A stretch of 64,000 nt of DNA from Tubulanus polymorphus. Taxonomy: Eukaryota > Nemertea > Palaeonemertea > Tubulaniformes > Tubulanidae. Under the pieces are notes generated by a model. It did no database searches. It saw only the letters and a list, made by a program, of their open reading frames with translations, and was not told the DNA's origin. This document shows positions 24,420 through 35,740 of this stretch, in pieces (the stretch's first letter is position 1; every line of letters begins with the position of its first letter). The translations under genes were made by a program, and so were the position numbers. The stretch lies in NCBI RefSeq assembly GCF_964204645.1, contig NC_134032.1:1700916-1764915 (forward strand), written 5' to 3'.

Positions 24420-24612
24420 CCTGAGGCCGGTTCCATAGTGAAGACCTAAGACCAAAAGTGGTCTTAAGTCTTAAGACTGGGCTTAAGTTGTTACATTAGC
24501 TATATAACTAAGTTGGTCTTAGACTGATCTTAAGTTGTTAGATTAGCTATAGAACTAAGTTGGTCTTAGAACGGTCTTAAATTTAAGCCCTGACTATGGA
24601 ACTGGCTTCAGG
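24420..24612. mobile_element. Palindromic MITE family 2, unit 1
   Basis: Arms CCTGAGGCCGGTTCCATAGT (24420-24439) and the reverse complement of ACTATGGAACTGGCTTCAGG (24593-24612) match at 18 of 20 positions. The interior repeats GTCTTAAG/CTTAAG words and two near-copies of an AACTAAGTTGGTCTTAGA segment. No coding capacity. Confidence 0.6.
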
Positions 24613-25067
24613 TGTTTTTTTATTTAGTTAAAATAAACCTTGAAATAGAATATTTCGAGAAAGATATGGAGGAAGAGCATGAAGTCAAATTTCTATCTTT
24701 ATTGAGGTAGAAAGTGCAGTGAGGATGACAAGAGGGATCGAAATCCCCGTGTGCAGTCGGTCTAATTAACTAGGCTTCAGAGAAAGTCCTCGACAAGAAC
24801 ATTAAAACTGAAATACAGTGTTTATGAAATGTATATTAATACGATAACATCAGTAGCTGGGAGTGAGAATATGATAATTATAAAACATATCACTGATTAA
24901 TGTAGAAATATCGTTATAACATTCAACACTTTTCATATGACATTAAGAATTTCGAGTTATGTTGGAAGTAAGAATTAAATGAAGGTCGATCAAATAGGTC
25001 AAGTATCGGGGACTATCTTCCACGATTATAGAACATGTCAAAATATTCACATGGCGCTAACCATCAC

Positions 25068-25120
25068 AGACTCGAACCTGGGACCTAGCTCTCCAGCCAC
25101 TAAGCCATAGACTAGTGAAA
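25068..25120 (-). mobile_element. tRNA-like SINE fragment, unit 1
   Basis: Minus strand reads TGGCTTAGTGGCTGG followed by CCCAGGTTCGAGTC (box-B-like, rc of 25069-25082). The spacing is tRNA-like but no complete cloverleaf is seen. Copies are at +11128 (unit 2) and near 47379 (unit 3). A similar box-B word (CTCGAACCTGG) is at 27340. Confidence 0.4.
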
Positions 25121-25607
25121 CTCGGTGTTGCAAGGGGTTGTCTAGTCAGTGGTGCCCAGTGCGTTGTCTGGTGACGAGTCAAGTGTAGTGTCTCACAACC
25201 AACATCCTTTAATCTCAAGTTTCATATCGTGTTTACTAGCGGAAAATTCTCTACCGAGATCTCGCTGAATCAGTAGCACGTCAAACATTCTAAAACTCGT
25301 AGTGAATTCGGCGCCCAGAATGTTAACAAAATCTTTACAATCATAGACCTGATACATAGACTATGCATGTCCTATGAATATGTATATGCTTCCACTATCC
25401 GTAGGCATACAGTTCTGGAAATTACAGCCTTTGATGCTGTAAACCGTGTGGCCACCGCGGGTCGACACAATAACGACAACGCAGAAGATGATTATTGTAC
25501 TTCAGAACTCAAGCGAATATCGGGATTGAGGAAGGCAGTGTCTGATCAGAGCGAATCGAGTAAACGGTCTCTCTTGCGGTTTTCCGTATCGAATTTTCGA
25601 TAGCGCA

Positions 25608-26630
25608 ATGTCGGTGAATGAAACGTCAGACCCGGGGCAGGTTTGCTGTGTTCCCTGTAACGCTTCGATCGTATTAAACTACAGGGCGATAATGACTTAT
25701 GCGCGGGGCTCGTTTTATTCGATCGGTATCATCTCGAACTGTCTCGCGTTTGTTGTACTCCATCTGATGACACTCGGAGGTAGCAGTATTCTATATTTGA
25801 AGATGCTGGCTGTAGCTGATTGCGTGAACTGTCTGACCGGGCTGTTCGGGCGCGAGATGTTGTTTGTTTCGACCTCGTTAGAATATCTTCACTATAACCA
25901 CATTTATCAACAATATAAACGCCATGTTTATCTTTACGTGGACGCCATCTTCCAGATGACGACGACCACAAGTTCGTGGCTACTGTTCGCATTAAGCTTA
26001 GACCGCTATGTAGCTATCAGATTCCCGCTGTCTGCTAGGAATATATGCACGATTCGTAACGCAGTTCGTGTTTCGGTTGCTATTTGGATTCTAACATTTA
26101 TTTTCGATTTTCCGACGATTTGGGATCTAGAAACGTACTTTAGGATGCCCGGTCAGCCTTGTAAATATGTTGTACAAAGGAAACTCCTGCTTAAGAATAA
26201 ACAATACGCTTTGTATTACGATTTTGTATTTGGCAAAATTGTGCTGAAGTTTATTCCGGGTTTGATTGTTTTAGGTTGTAACGTACACATGATGATGTTG
26301 GTTCGGTTGGCGGCTCGTCTGAGACACAAACTTCAACAAATCGACGTCAAAGATGAAGCTTCGACGAATAGTAAACAAGGACGACAAATAACTCTGACGA
26401 TATTAGCTTTAAATATAGTATTTATGGTTGAATATGGAATGTCTTTAATAAACACATTTATACCGGCGATTTTACCCGATGGATACACATATCGTCCGTA
26501 TCATTCGGGGCAGTTGTTACACGCTATCAATGCTATGATAAATCTATTCGTTTATTTAGGAATTCGAAAAGGTTTTGGAGAAACTTTAGTTTGGTTTTTG
26601 AGTTGTCGTCGGTTTGGAAAGCGAGTGTAG
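25608..26630 (+). CDS. Class A GPCR, family B, unit 1 copy
   Basis: A 340-residue single-exon seven-transmembrane receptor, distinct from family A. Visible marks: N-glycosylation NET (4-6) and NAS (18-20); Asn44 in TM1; LAVAD with Asp71 in TM2; a canonical LDRY (131-134) after TM3; Cys185 in the second extracellular loop; a 25-residue third loop with a Lys/Asp-rich stretch; TM6 with TILALNIVF; TM7 with NLFVY (312-316) in place of NPxxY. It resembles lophotrochozoan peptide-type receptors in general; the ligand is not predictable. The start ATG follows GCGCA and is shared by all three copies. A 79-codon frame just upstream (25367-25603) looks like leader sequence, not a gene. Confidence 0.88.
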   Translation: MSVNETSDPGQVCCVPCNASIVLNYRAIMTYARGSFYSIGIISNCLAFVVLHLMTLGGSSILYLKMLAVADCVNCLTGLFGREMLFVSTSLEYLHYNHIYQQYKRHVYLYVDAIFQMTTTTSSWLLFALSLDRYVAIRFPLSARNICTIRNAVRVSVAIWILTFIFDFPTIWDLETYFRMPGQPCKYVVQRKLLLKNKQYALYYDFVFGKIVLKFIPGLIVLGCNVHMMMLVRLAARLRHKLQQIDVKDEASTNSKQGRQITLTILALNIVFMVEYGMSLINTFIPAILPDGYTYRPYHSGQLLHAINAMINLFVYLGIRKGFGETLVWFLSCRRFGKRV

Positions 26631-27605
26631 TATAAGATGAGCAAGATGTAATGTGGGGGTTACAATGGTGGGAACAGGGACACCCCCTGGTGCGCATCTG
26701 TCACCACCGGGATCTTTGAATTTCGCTTGAGTGAGTGAAAATACCACAAAACGCCCAAGAAGAAAACAACTCTCAGCACACAGAGTTCCTGTCTTCGGTA
26801 GTACTTTATTCAGCGAACTGATCTCAACGATCTAGATGGTTACAGCTGTCTCCATCAACCGTCCAAAACAACTAGTATATATAGTTCGCTTCTTAATTAT
26901 CTTATCGATAAAGACATTACCTAAACGGTAAAAATTGTCGTTAGCCCAACCTGAGTTGGATGAAAAACCATTCAATCTAAAGTGACGTGACGATGAACGT
27001 GACATTTTCTCATTGATTTCTGTCTATATACGTGACATTTCTCATTAAATTCTGACGTAAAGTTTGAAGCAGTTGTTGATCCCAAAATCCGACATTTTCA
27101 CATTAATTCATGTCACAAAGTTTGAGCTATCTTTTGAAGCAGCAGTTCTCTATTTATGAATCGAACTGCTGTTGAAAATCAATAACATAAATCAATCCAT
27201 AACCCAAATCAATAGTACTGCTGTCAGACCTCTGTTTGCAGTGAGACAACTCTGATGAATCAGTTTCAGATTCGAACCCTTTTTTTATGCACTCATTTCT
27301 AGTACGTATTCCTCAGAATCAGTGTCGGACCGGGCTCGAACCTGGGACACCCCTATACTCCCCCACACTCTTAATCGGTATGAATTGAAACTGGAATTTC
27401 GCGATCTGACGATTCAAACTAATTACATTTTTGTCGTAGAAAAAAACACCGACAGAATATGTTTCAAAAAGTGTCCAAGTATTTCAGAAACCCGGACATA
27501 ACGTTTTCAGCGACAAACGCGTGATTTTTGTCCAAACGTTTAGGTTAAAGTCTGTGCTGTTCTCTATGCGGGCTTTTAATTGACGAGGTTGAACGATAAA
27601 CAGCA

Positions 27606-27715
27606 GGACCCAGTTCCACAGTTGTGAGTTAGAGTTAACTCAGAGTTAAAGTTAGTTCATTTTCAATGTTTTAACCCAGGGTCAAATCTTAACTCACAAC
27701 TGTGGAACTGGACCC
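27606..27715. mobile_element. Palindromic MITE family 1, unit 1
   Basis: Perfect 20-bp arms: CAGTTCCACAGTTGTGAGTT (27611-27630) and its reverse complement at 27691-27710, bordered by GGACC on the left and GGACCC on the right. The interior is GTTAACTC-rich. The same element is at 38734-38843 and 49895-50004, with a cluster at 54597-54890. Confidence 0.7.
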
Positions 27716-28082
27716 AGATCGACACAGATCTTATATTTCACATTTCTAACTCTTAGACATTGTCGAATCTGCTAGAATATTTTACTTTGAAATATATATT
27801 TTCACCTCTACAATAGGTCCTTGTTGGGGAATTATTCTTAATCTACTTAGGCCTACATTCATTTTACAACAATAGAATGTCATAAATCTGTTTTATAATT
27901 TGTGTGAGAATTGATTTCTCATTTGATGCGGTCAATAGAACCGTACGGATGAATAATATCGCCGGAGACTTTAACGATTTCTAAAACGTGGAAAATAAAT
28001 TTCCGATAATGCGAGAGGACGCGGCCGGTCTCCATTCATTATAAGACGGTCAGTACACTAACACGCGATTCTAGTATAGATC

Positions 28083-28118
28083 ATGAATTTAACTCAGATG
28101 ATGATTGGTCGAACTTAG
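28083..28118 (+). pseudogene. Receptor C, truncated after 11 codons (unit 1)
   Basis: The upstream leader and the first 11 codons (MNLTQMMIGRT) match the intact receptor at 50372. Homology stops after CGAACTTA, and the next triplet is TAG. A 25-bp stretch then leads into the transposon terminal repeat at 28144. The remaining roughly 305 codons are absent from this unit. Confidence 0.85.
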
Positions 28119-28143
28119 GGTAACTCACTGTAATTTCGCAAGA

Positions 28144-31100
28144 CCACATAAGTTCGGAAGTTTTCTTCTACAGCCTCTCCGCGGTCGCGGAGAGGGAATA
28201 CCTATTTGGACTAGCTTAAATTTGAAAAAGGGGGAGTAGGTTGGTATTTCCTGGGAATTCCACGGGAATGCGCGCCATTTTGATGACGTAGTACGCATTT
28301 CTTTCTGGCACACGAAATCAGCGCGGCAAATCGCTAAAGTCGGTCACGTAAGTACACTATTGATTCGACCCGCTTTTACGGCATTTCGTGGCAGCCGATA
28401 CGTAAACACTGCCGCGAAGTTCTAGGAAGCCGATAGTTTGTTTATAAACATTCATTTACTATCGGAATACGCTCATTGTTACATAAACGGCGATTTTCAA
28501 AAACTCAAACGCCTACACATAATTTCGGAAATCCCATACCCAGCTTTCACGGCTCCTCCACGTAATTTCGGAAGTTCCGAAATAATGTATAATTGTTATT
28601 GCGTATGTTTACACAGCTGTTTTTCCTAGAAATGAACGATTCTATTTCTAATTCAAAACAACAAACAACTTTTTTAGATTAAAATTGAATTTATTTAAGC
28701 TTAGGCCTATAATTAGTTGGACCTTGTGGCTAATGACTGTAGCAGCCTAATAAAATTAAAACAAATTGAAAAACTACCACAAATTGAAGGTCTTAGACCC
28801 TGCTGTTTTATCGGCCCGAGGACAGTGCCCTTTCCCTGTAAGCATTGATTAATTTAAAATTTGGTTTTATTTCCAGGATGCCAAAGGTTTATTGCAAATG
28901 GTCAGAAGACCAAATGACCAACGCGATTGAATCAGTGAAATCAGGCTCTTCGATATTGAGAGCAGCCAGTGAGTTTTCTGTACCAAAATCAACTCTGCAT
29001 GATAGAGTTAGTGGAAAAATCTGTCATGCAACAGCAAAATTAGGCAGGCCGACCCATCTCAGCATGGTGGATGAGACACAACTTGCAGACTTTGCAAAGA
29101 ACCGAGCTGATTTGGGGTATGGGTTTTCGAAAAGTAATTTTATGAGGTATGCTGGTGATTTGGCACTCAAACGCGGCAAACCATTCCAGGAGGTATGTCT
29201 ATTGACTTGTGATCTGTTAATTCTCAGCTTGGTATGTAGGCCTATAAGTTAAAAAAATCTATATATATATATACCGGTATTTATATCTGTAGGTTGTTCC
29301 TAGTGACCAGTTTTGGGCTGGCTTTAAAGCCAGACACCCAAGTGTATCGTTGCGAAAGCCAGAGGGCACTGCTGCTGTTAGGCACCAGTGCATGAACGTG
29401 AAAAAAGTAGGCAGCTATTTCAAGGCCATCCAGAGTGCATTGGCTGGTATTCAGCCAATGTACATCTGGAACCTTGACGAAACCGGGGTTCAGTTGACCC
29501 ACGTACCAGGGAAAATCGTAGCAAGGTAGGGCAAATTGATGATTTTTGATGTAACGAACTGGCCAATTACACTGATCTTATTACAACTATATTCTTATTG
29601 TTAATATATCATCTAGAAACAGTTAAATTTTACAATTCTCTGCTGATACCTTAATGAATAGGCCTACTTGGTTTTTTCAGAAAAGGAAGCAAGTACGTTC
29701 AGTCACGGATTAGCGGAAACCGGGAGACGATTACTGTTATGGCGTGTGGTAATGCCTCAGGGCAAATGCTGGCACCACACGTCATATTCAAAGGAAAACT
29801 GTCGCTTCGCTGCAATCGGTGGATTCGATAAATGCTCCGGCTGGAACAACTCTGTCAGTTTCAGAAACAGGGTGGACTAAACAGGTATTTATTAAAACAA
29901 CAAAAATATTAAACAATTATTTGAAATCCACCATATTCTAACCATTAAATGTATTTTATCTTTGAATTTTATAGGGTATTGCCACACTTTGGTTTCGAGA
30001 AAGCTTCCTTCCGGCAATCGGACAAACATGTCCACAAATATTAATTTCAGATGGCCATAATAGTCACAACTTTCTAGAACTAGTCGAATTAGCCAGACAG
30101 AACGAAATCACTCTAGTTGAGTTGCCAGAGCATACATCACACTGGCTGCAACCCCTAGATAGGTAACACCACAATCCTTTTCTTAACTCTTTGTAGTATA
30201 TTGTAGCAATAATATTAATGGTTTATTTTTACATAAACAGAACGTGTTTCAAGACTTTAAAATCTAGCTGGAACCGCTTATGTCAAGAATTCTCCAATGA
30301 TTACCCGGGGAGAGTGATAAACAAAAGCTGCTTCTTCGAAATATTTCGCAAGGCTTGGCAGAGCATTTCACCAGATATGCTTATCAATGGTTTCAGGTCT
30401 TGCGGAATATTTCCTTTCAACCCATATGCCATACCAAACGAGGCGTACTTACCGTCTACAACAACTGTTCGCGATATAGTGAGTTATACATTCATATATG
30501 TATTGTATCGGCTAAAATGTCCTCATATATAAGTGACTAGCATTTATTTATATTCAGATATCAGATCCTGCTTCATTATTGCCAATACAATCATTTGAAT
30601 TGAATCAAAATCCACCAAGCGAGGTAACATATTACAATTATGCAATAGAATTTGAAAAATTTACGTTTTTCTTGATGAATTTTGTTCCATAGTTACACTA
30701 ATAACAGTTGACGATAGCGTTATGATTGCTTTAACAAACTTTTAGAATTACTTCTGTGTTTCAGCATTTTTCTGTCCTTGGAGAGCTGCTACATGCAAGA
30801 TATCCTTTTAAAAACCTGAATAAACCTGAATAAATTTGCAAGAAACTGAAATGAATTCAATTCAAAATATTTTATTCTAACTTTTGAAAATTAGTGAAAG
30901 ATACTTATACTGTTTGATATTTTTTTCAGGCTCTACCGGTGAACAATTCTCGTTCTTATAGTACTGCGCTACAGACGTTGGAGTCGGTTATCTCACCTGA
31001 AATGAAAATACAATTTGAACGTCAATACAATGAGGGATATGATGTCGCGGGAGATTCCCTGTATGAGGCATGGAAATCCCTGAAATCAAACGAAATTAAC

Positions 31101-33339
31101 ATTCATTCCAACATTTTCAACAATTCATCATCGCCAGGTGAGACTCAAATGAAATGGGTCTGTTTGATTCAACTAATTGTTAGAACGTGAAATTACCTTT
31201 CTAATCTCATTTTCAAGCTGACTCGGACAAGGATGTTTTAAAATATCCGATTGTGGAAAGTCGTCGCTCGAAAAATCGCACAGAAGATTCGAAACGATAT
31301 TTCATCCTCACAGCAGATGATGCTTATGCGAAAGCTCTCGAGAAAAATCGGAAAAAAGAAGAGAAAGAAAACAAGAAATTAGAACGACAAGAGAGAAATA
31401 AGAAATGTGCAACAAGTGTAAGTTTCAGGGACAACCTCCGGTCGAGTTGTGAGTTCATTCATTTCCCGGTACATCGTGATGATTCTTGACCTGCTAGGTA
31501 CTTAGTCTATAAATATTTCAGGCGTCCTCAAGACCAGTGGAGTCTCCTGTCGAGGAAAAAAAAAACGAAAATCGTGTAGTTGAGGTAGGCCTATGAAAAT
31601 TAAACATTTAATGAAATAAGTTTTTTGGAATTTAAAATTGAGAAGGGCTACAATGTGTATCTGAATTTCAGGATCCTGTGAGTGTGCCTGAAACAAGTGG
31701 CGTGAACTTGATTCACGAGATCAATATAAGGTAAATTACTACATGCTTAGCTTAAAAACATGTAATAGGCCTACCTGGTTAATAGTGATGAATAATCTAT
31801 CATTACTGGGTAATTATCATTGTAGTGAAGGTTCATATGTAGCCCTATACCAAGAGGGCCAGAAAGGCAGAAAGCACCTTTACTTCGGAGTGGTATGTTT
31901 CATCGGCTAAATTTTAACTGAAAAAAAGGAGAAATAGAATTCATGTACGGATAGTTATATATTCAACTATTTGCAGATTCTGGAAATATCGAATGACGGA
32001 GAAACAATGTCGGTGCAATTTTTGGAACAATATTGCAATAAAAATCTGTTCGTTTGGCCGGACGTGGAGCTCATAGAAGATCATCCGGTTGAAAATATTG
32101 TAAACAGCTTGGAACCACCTGAAGTAGTGAACACAAGGATTCAGATGGTTTTCCGGGCTGCCGAATTTGTGAAAAGTTGCGATTTATTTGCTTGCATATG
32201 TACATAAATGTTTTACTGTACTGTTGATAATATATACACGTATTTGTTGTTAAGAAAAAATTATTTAAATCATTAAAGTTATTTCTGTTATTGGCTACGA
32301 TTATGTATTATCTCTTTATTCTACAGTCGTAAGATGTTTTATAATATTTATTAGCCTACCGGCACCAGTAGGCCTATTTAGTTGTGCAATAAAAATGTGC
32401 TGTTGTTAGTGTTTTGCCTTTAATAGACCTACATACATTCTCAGTTTTCCATTTTATTACCTTCTTATCTAACGGTCCTCCTTTCAGGTGTGATGAATTT
32501 TAGGATCAATTTCCCAAGCCAAACATTCTTCGTGTTTGCATGATTAAGCAGTCATCTCCCGTCACTTACAGTCTAGGCCACCGTTTGATTTCCAACGTGA
32601 CAACCATGTAGTTTGTATGACAGTTAAGATACAGTTTTGGTATCTAAAGCTTAGGTGTGAAAGATAACGGTACATCATCTATCTAATAATCCATCAAAAT
32701 CCACGTGGAAACACCGTAATCTGGCAATCTTCCAAATCATTTCCGGGTTTGACTTCTGGGCACATCTATTCGTCGCATTGGGGACGGTGGGTAGCGTAAA
32801 GCCGAGGGAATATCAAAAAATGAAAACCGGCTCGTGATTTTTCTGAAACGCGCATGGAAATTCGAATTTTTTATGTTATAAGCCATCTAATAGGCAATAT
32901 ATATCAAATATTAAACAAAATGCGATCTATGTTTTGTCTTAATTACCTAGACGAAAAACTCCCTCCAACGGCCATTTGTGCGGTTGTGATGCTACCATCC
33001 CTAACAAATTGGTATAACCCATATCCCCCATAAACAACATGGTATCGCCCGTTTTCAATAGCATACAAGCTGCGTTTAAATCGGCGTACAGAGCATTTCC
33101 GAACTTACGTGTTAGGTTTCCGAATTTACGTGACCGCGGCTTCCGAAATTACGTCGGCATAAAAAACTTTAAAAATCAGTGCGTTTATCTATTCAAACCC
33201 CCCAAAAAAATGATTTTGACAATAATTTGGGCAAAAAACAAAAATACATCTCGGAGCTTAATTGCCGATTACTGCTAATAATTGACGGAATCCACCGATC
33301 AAAATCGCATTTCTGTAAATGTATTCCGAACTTACGTGG
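28144..33339 (+). mobile_element. Tigger/pogo-like DNA transposon, unit 1
   Basis: A 5196-bp element. The ends CCACATAAGTTCGGAAG (28144) and, inverted, CCACGTAAGTTCGGAAT (from 33339) match at 15 of the first 16 positions. Degenerate copies of the end recur inside both termini: 28515-28531 and 28558-28574 on the left, 33097-33110, 33117-33132 and 33141-33154 inverted on the right. A perfect 10-bp hairpin (28174-28195, CCTCTCCGCG with loop GT) sits near the left end. The element carries one spliced transposase gene. No target-site duplication is visible: the left flank is receptor C and the right flank the dispersed repeat, so insertion was accompanied or followed by a deletion. Confidence 0.75.
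28878..32207 (+). pseudogene. Tigger/pogo-like transposase gene, frameshifted (unit 1)
   Basis: Exons: 28877-29192 (start ATG 28878; Psq/CENP-B-type helix-turn-helix, ILRAASEFSVPKSTLHDRV), 29293-29525 (first catalytic Asp in WNLDETG), 29681-29884, 29975-30162 (second Asp in ISDGHNSH, third in LQPLD, 35 residues apart: DD35D), 30241-30478 (FRSCGIFPFNPYAI), about 30559-30622, 30930-31137, and several short 3' exons. The latter include a Lys/Glu coiled coil (31330-31410) and a C-terminal segment with YVALYQEGQKGRKHLYFGV (31826-31891, 31977-32207) that looks Tudor- or BAH-like. The poly(A) signal AATAAA is at 32388. One base is missing in the A-run 29795-29798: upstream frame and downstream frame (ending ..SETGWTKQ) are both recognisably transposase but out of register. 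The product would be truncated. Confidence 0.75.
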
Positions 33340-33346
33340 ATTAATA

Positions 33347-34010
33347 ATCATATAAAATTCGAATTGTGGGATTTCTTTAATTAGCGTTAAGATATTCGGG
33401 TCTTTTCCAAGATTTCGATATGAAATTTTTTACAAAAGTAAACCACCGAGTACACCGAGTTGTTTTGGGGTATAAGCATCAAATCTATACAGGGTTTACT
33501 GCTGATGTACTGCTGATACAACGGGCCTTTTCTACGATTTTGATATGAAATTCGACCATGCATGCGATACGTCTTTATCAAAATCTACGCGCGGTATAAG
33601 CTAAATCTAACTCATACAGAATCTTCAGGGCCATATACAGCCAGAAGACCCTGATATTTCAACCAATCAATGATGAATCAATTAAGTACACCTTAGGGTA
33701 TCAATTACAATTGGAAACAGCATCTTCAGGGCCAAAGGTAGCCAGACAATCTGGATCTTTCATTGGAAATCAGTTCAGTAAAAATCCCCCAAAATTGAGA
33801 GGGCGCCACGAGCTGGTCATAGAGCCAGCGGGCTACGAGTTCACAGCGAAGTGAGCGTCACGAGCGTTGCTAGAGAGGGCGCCACGAGCTGGTCATAGAG
33901 CCAGCGGGCTACGAGTTCACAGCGAAGTGGCGTCACGAGCGCTGCTAGAGAGGGCGCCACGAGCTGGTCATAGATCCTGCGGCCTACGAGTTCACAGCGA
34001 AGTGGCGTCA
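33347..34010. repeat. Dispersed repeat copy 2 plus minisatellite
   Basis: 33347-33788 repeats 7717-8163 closely, and 33797-34010 holds about three 75-bp minisatellite units. The unit 1/unit 2 joint falls within the minisatellite near 33940. Confidence 0.8.
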
Positions 34011-34474
34011 CGTCTCTTGCGCTGAGAATAACGGTCTTCACAGATGACAGAGAAGTTTTCAAACTGATTTTGATATGAGTCAAATAACCTGTATTTCGCT
34101 TGTATAAAACTGACAGTCAATTACAACCTGTTCAGACGTTTTACTATACTGAACATATCACACCATTTACAATGGTACAACGAACATTTTCATTCAATTT
34201 AGCTTCAATTTCATATTCTACACAAATAATAAACTTTCACAAATTTTAGAAAATTGAGTTAGATCTCTGAGGAATGTGATGCGAACGATAAATCTTACAA
34301 ATGAATTGCCGCTATAATAAAGACTTGAATGATATCTTTTATATGAACGCTGAATTAATTTTCCAATACGCGAGAGAGTACTGTCAGTTCCAGAACATTC
34401 ATACTCTGAGACAGTCATAGTAAACTCTCAGACAGTCAGTACACTCTCAGACAGTCAGTACACTCTTACGAATC

Positions 34475-35425
34475 ATGAATTCAACTCAGATGCAAATTGG
34501 CAGAGTTTATAACAGTTATATCGTTCTCATGTCTGTGGTTAACAAGTCTGGAATCTACCGCACTGTGACATTGGCCTTTCTACCCGTCGTGTTCATGTTA
34601 GGAGCCTTCGGAAATTCGGCTACTTTTCTGATAATGATAAGTCGCAGATTCCGCAGTTTATCTTACGCTAACTATCTGATCATTCTGTCTGCTAGTGATT
34701 TTGTCTACTGCATCAGTTTAACGCTGATGCCCGTTTTACAGTTTGTTCTCTTGCGCGATAAAGACGGTCCGATATTCTTCATGAATTCGCTGATAGTTTG
34801 CAAAATCTACGAGTTTGTAATGACTCTTGCCGGTGGCAATAGCGCGTGGTTTATAGTAGCGATATCTCTAGAACGCGTGGCGGTTGTGCTCTTCCCGATC
34901 AAATCTCGTTTGATATGTACACCGAGAGTGGCTAGATTTGTTATATTGATAATTACCGTAGTAAATTCGTTGTTTCTATATCTCACACCTACTTTGTCGA
35001 TACAGTTTACTGACCAGTCTTTTGGATGTTTCTACAAGTTGATTGATCAGATTACAGCTTTTGCCATAATTGTCATCCACCTTGTGGTTTTACCATTAAC
35101 TCTGATCATTGCATCAAATTCTGTCATAATAATTCAGTTATTCAGAGGTTCAAAATTGGTGTCGTCCGATCAGAAAACCGCGAAATCAAAACGTACGACA
35201 ATAATGCTCGTAACGGTTTCACTCGCATTTGCAATATTTACACTTCCAACCACTATAACAGTATTTTTACCAATCTCTCAGGAGAAGAAAGATTTTTATT
35301 ATGATATTTTCACTCAATTCTATGTTTGTAACTTTGTGATAAATTTTTACATATATCTTTTACTGGGACGGGAAATTGGTGAATATTTCTGTATGAAAAT
35401 CCGCTGTAGAAATGCAGTGAAATAA
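34475..35425 (+). CDS. Class A GPCR, family A, unit 2 copy
   Basis: 316 residues, intronless, same landmarks as its unit 1 and unit 3 partners. It differs from unit 1 at five residues: Ser for Asn in ISRRFR, Leu for Ser in FVLLRDKD, Phe for Leu in SAWFIVAI, Tyr for Val in KDFYYD, and Gly for Arg in GREIGEYF. Several substitutions in the first half, including silent ones, match the paralogs at 5738 or 61328, which points to gene conversion. The Arg-to-Gly change in the conserved tail is private to this copy and could affect coupling or trafficking. Confidence 0.87.
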   Translation: MNSTQMQIGRVYNSYIVLMSVVNKSGIYRTVTLAFLPVVFMLGAFGNSATFLIMISRRFRSLSYANYLIILSASDFVYCISLTLMPVLQFVLLRDKDGPIFFMNSLIVCKIYEFVMTLAGGNSAWFIVAISLERVAVVLFPIKSRLICTPRVARFVILIITVVNSLFLYLTPTLSIQFTDQSFGCFYKLIDQITAFAIIVIHLVVLPLTLIIASNSVIIIQLFRGSKLVSSDQKTAKSKRTTIMLVTVSLAFAIFTLPTTITVFLPISQEKKDFYYDIFTQFYVCNFVINFYIYLLLGREIGEYFCMKIRCRNAVK

Positions 35426-35547
35426 TCATTGATGACTTTATCCGACATGAACTCAAGAAATTATAGAATAGAAAATTGCAGTCAAGGCCATTTAAAATTG
35501 ATACCGTGTTTTCGCTGTACACTGGTTTCTCAAAAGCGACGCAGGAG

Positions 35548-35740
35548 CCTGGGGCCGGTTCCATAGTGAAGACCTAAGACCAAAAGTGGTCTCAAGTCTT
35601 AAGACTGGGCTTAAGTTGTTAAATTAGCTATATAACTAAGTTGGTCTTAGACTGATCTTAAGTTGTTAGATTAGCTATAGAACTAAGTTGGTCTTAGAAC
35701 GGTCTTAAATTTAAGCCCTGACTATGGAACTGGCTTCAGG
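35548..35740. mobile_element. Palindromic MITE family 2, unit 2
   Basis: Same element as at 24420, at an offset of 11128 bp. The left arm reads CCTGGGGCCGGTTCCATAGT. Confidence 0.6.

Larger units (their letters stand above)
22797..33939. repeat. 11.1-kb tandem unit 1
   Basis: Begins inside a single 75-bp minisatellite unit and runs through receptor A, receptor B, truncated receptor C, the Tigger-like transposon, the dispersed repeat and most of a minisatellite. It is about 99.9% alike to unit 2 in the transposon part; I found fewer than a dozen differences there by eye. Left of 22797 the sequence is unique. Confidence 0.85.

Noticed and set aside
24750-24830. Possible tRNA gene on the minus strand (GGGGATTTCGATCCC)
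   Set aside because: The T-arm pairing is incomplete and there is no acceptor or anticodon stem.
25367-25603. 78-79 codon open frame directly upstream of receptor B, in all three units
   Set aside because: It has no signal or domain, changes frame at its 3' end in unit 3, and is better explained as conserved leader sequence.
25618-25632. GAAACGTC in the start of receptor B, like the hammerhead GAAAC/GTC block
   Set aside because: There is no CTGANGA core or stem II upstream; it is coding sequence for NETSDP.
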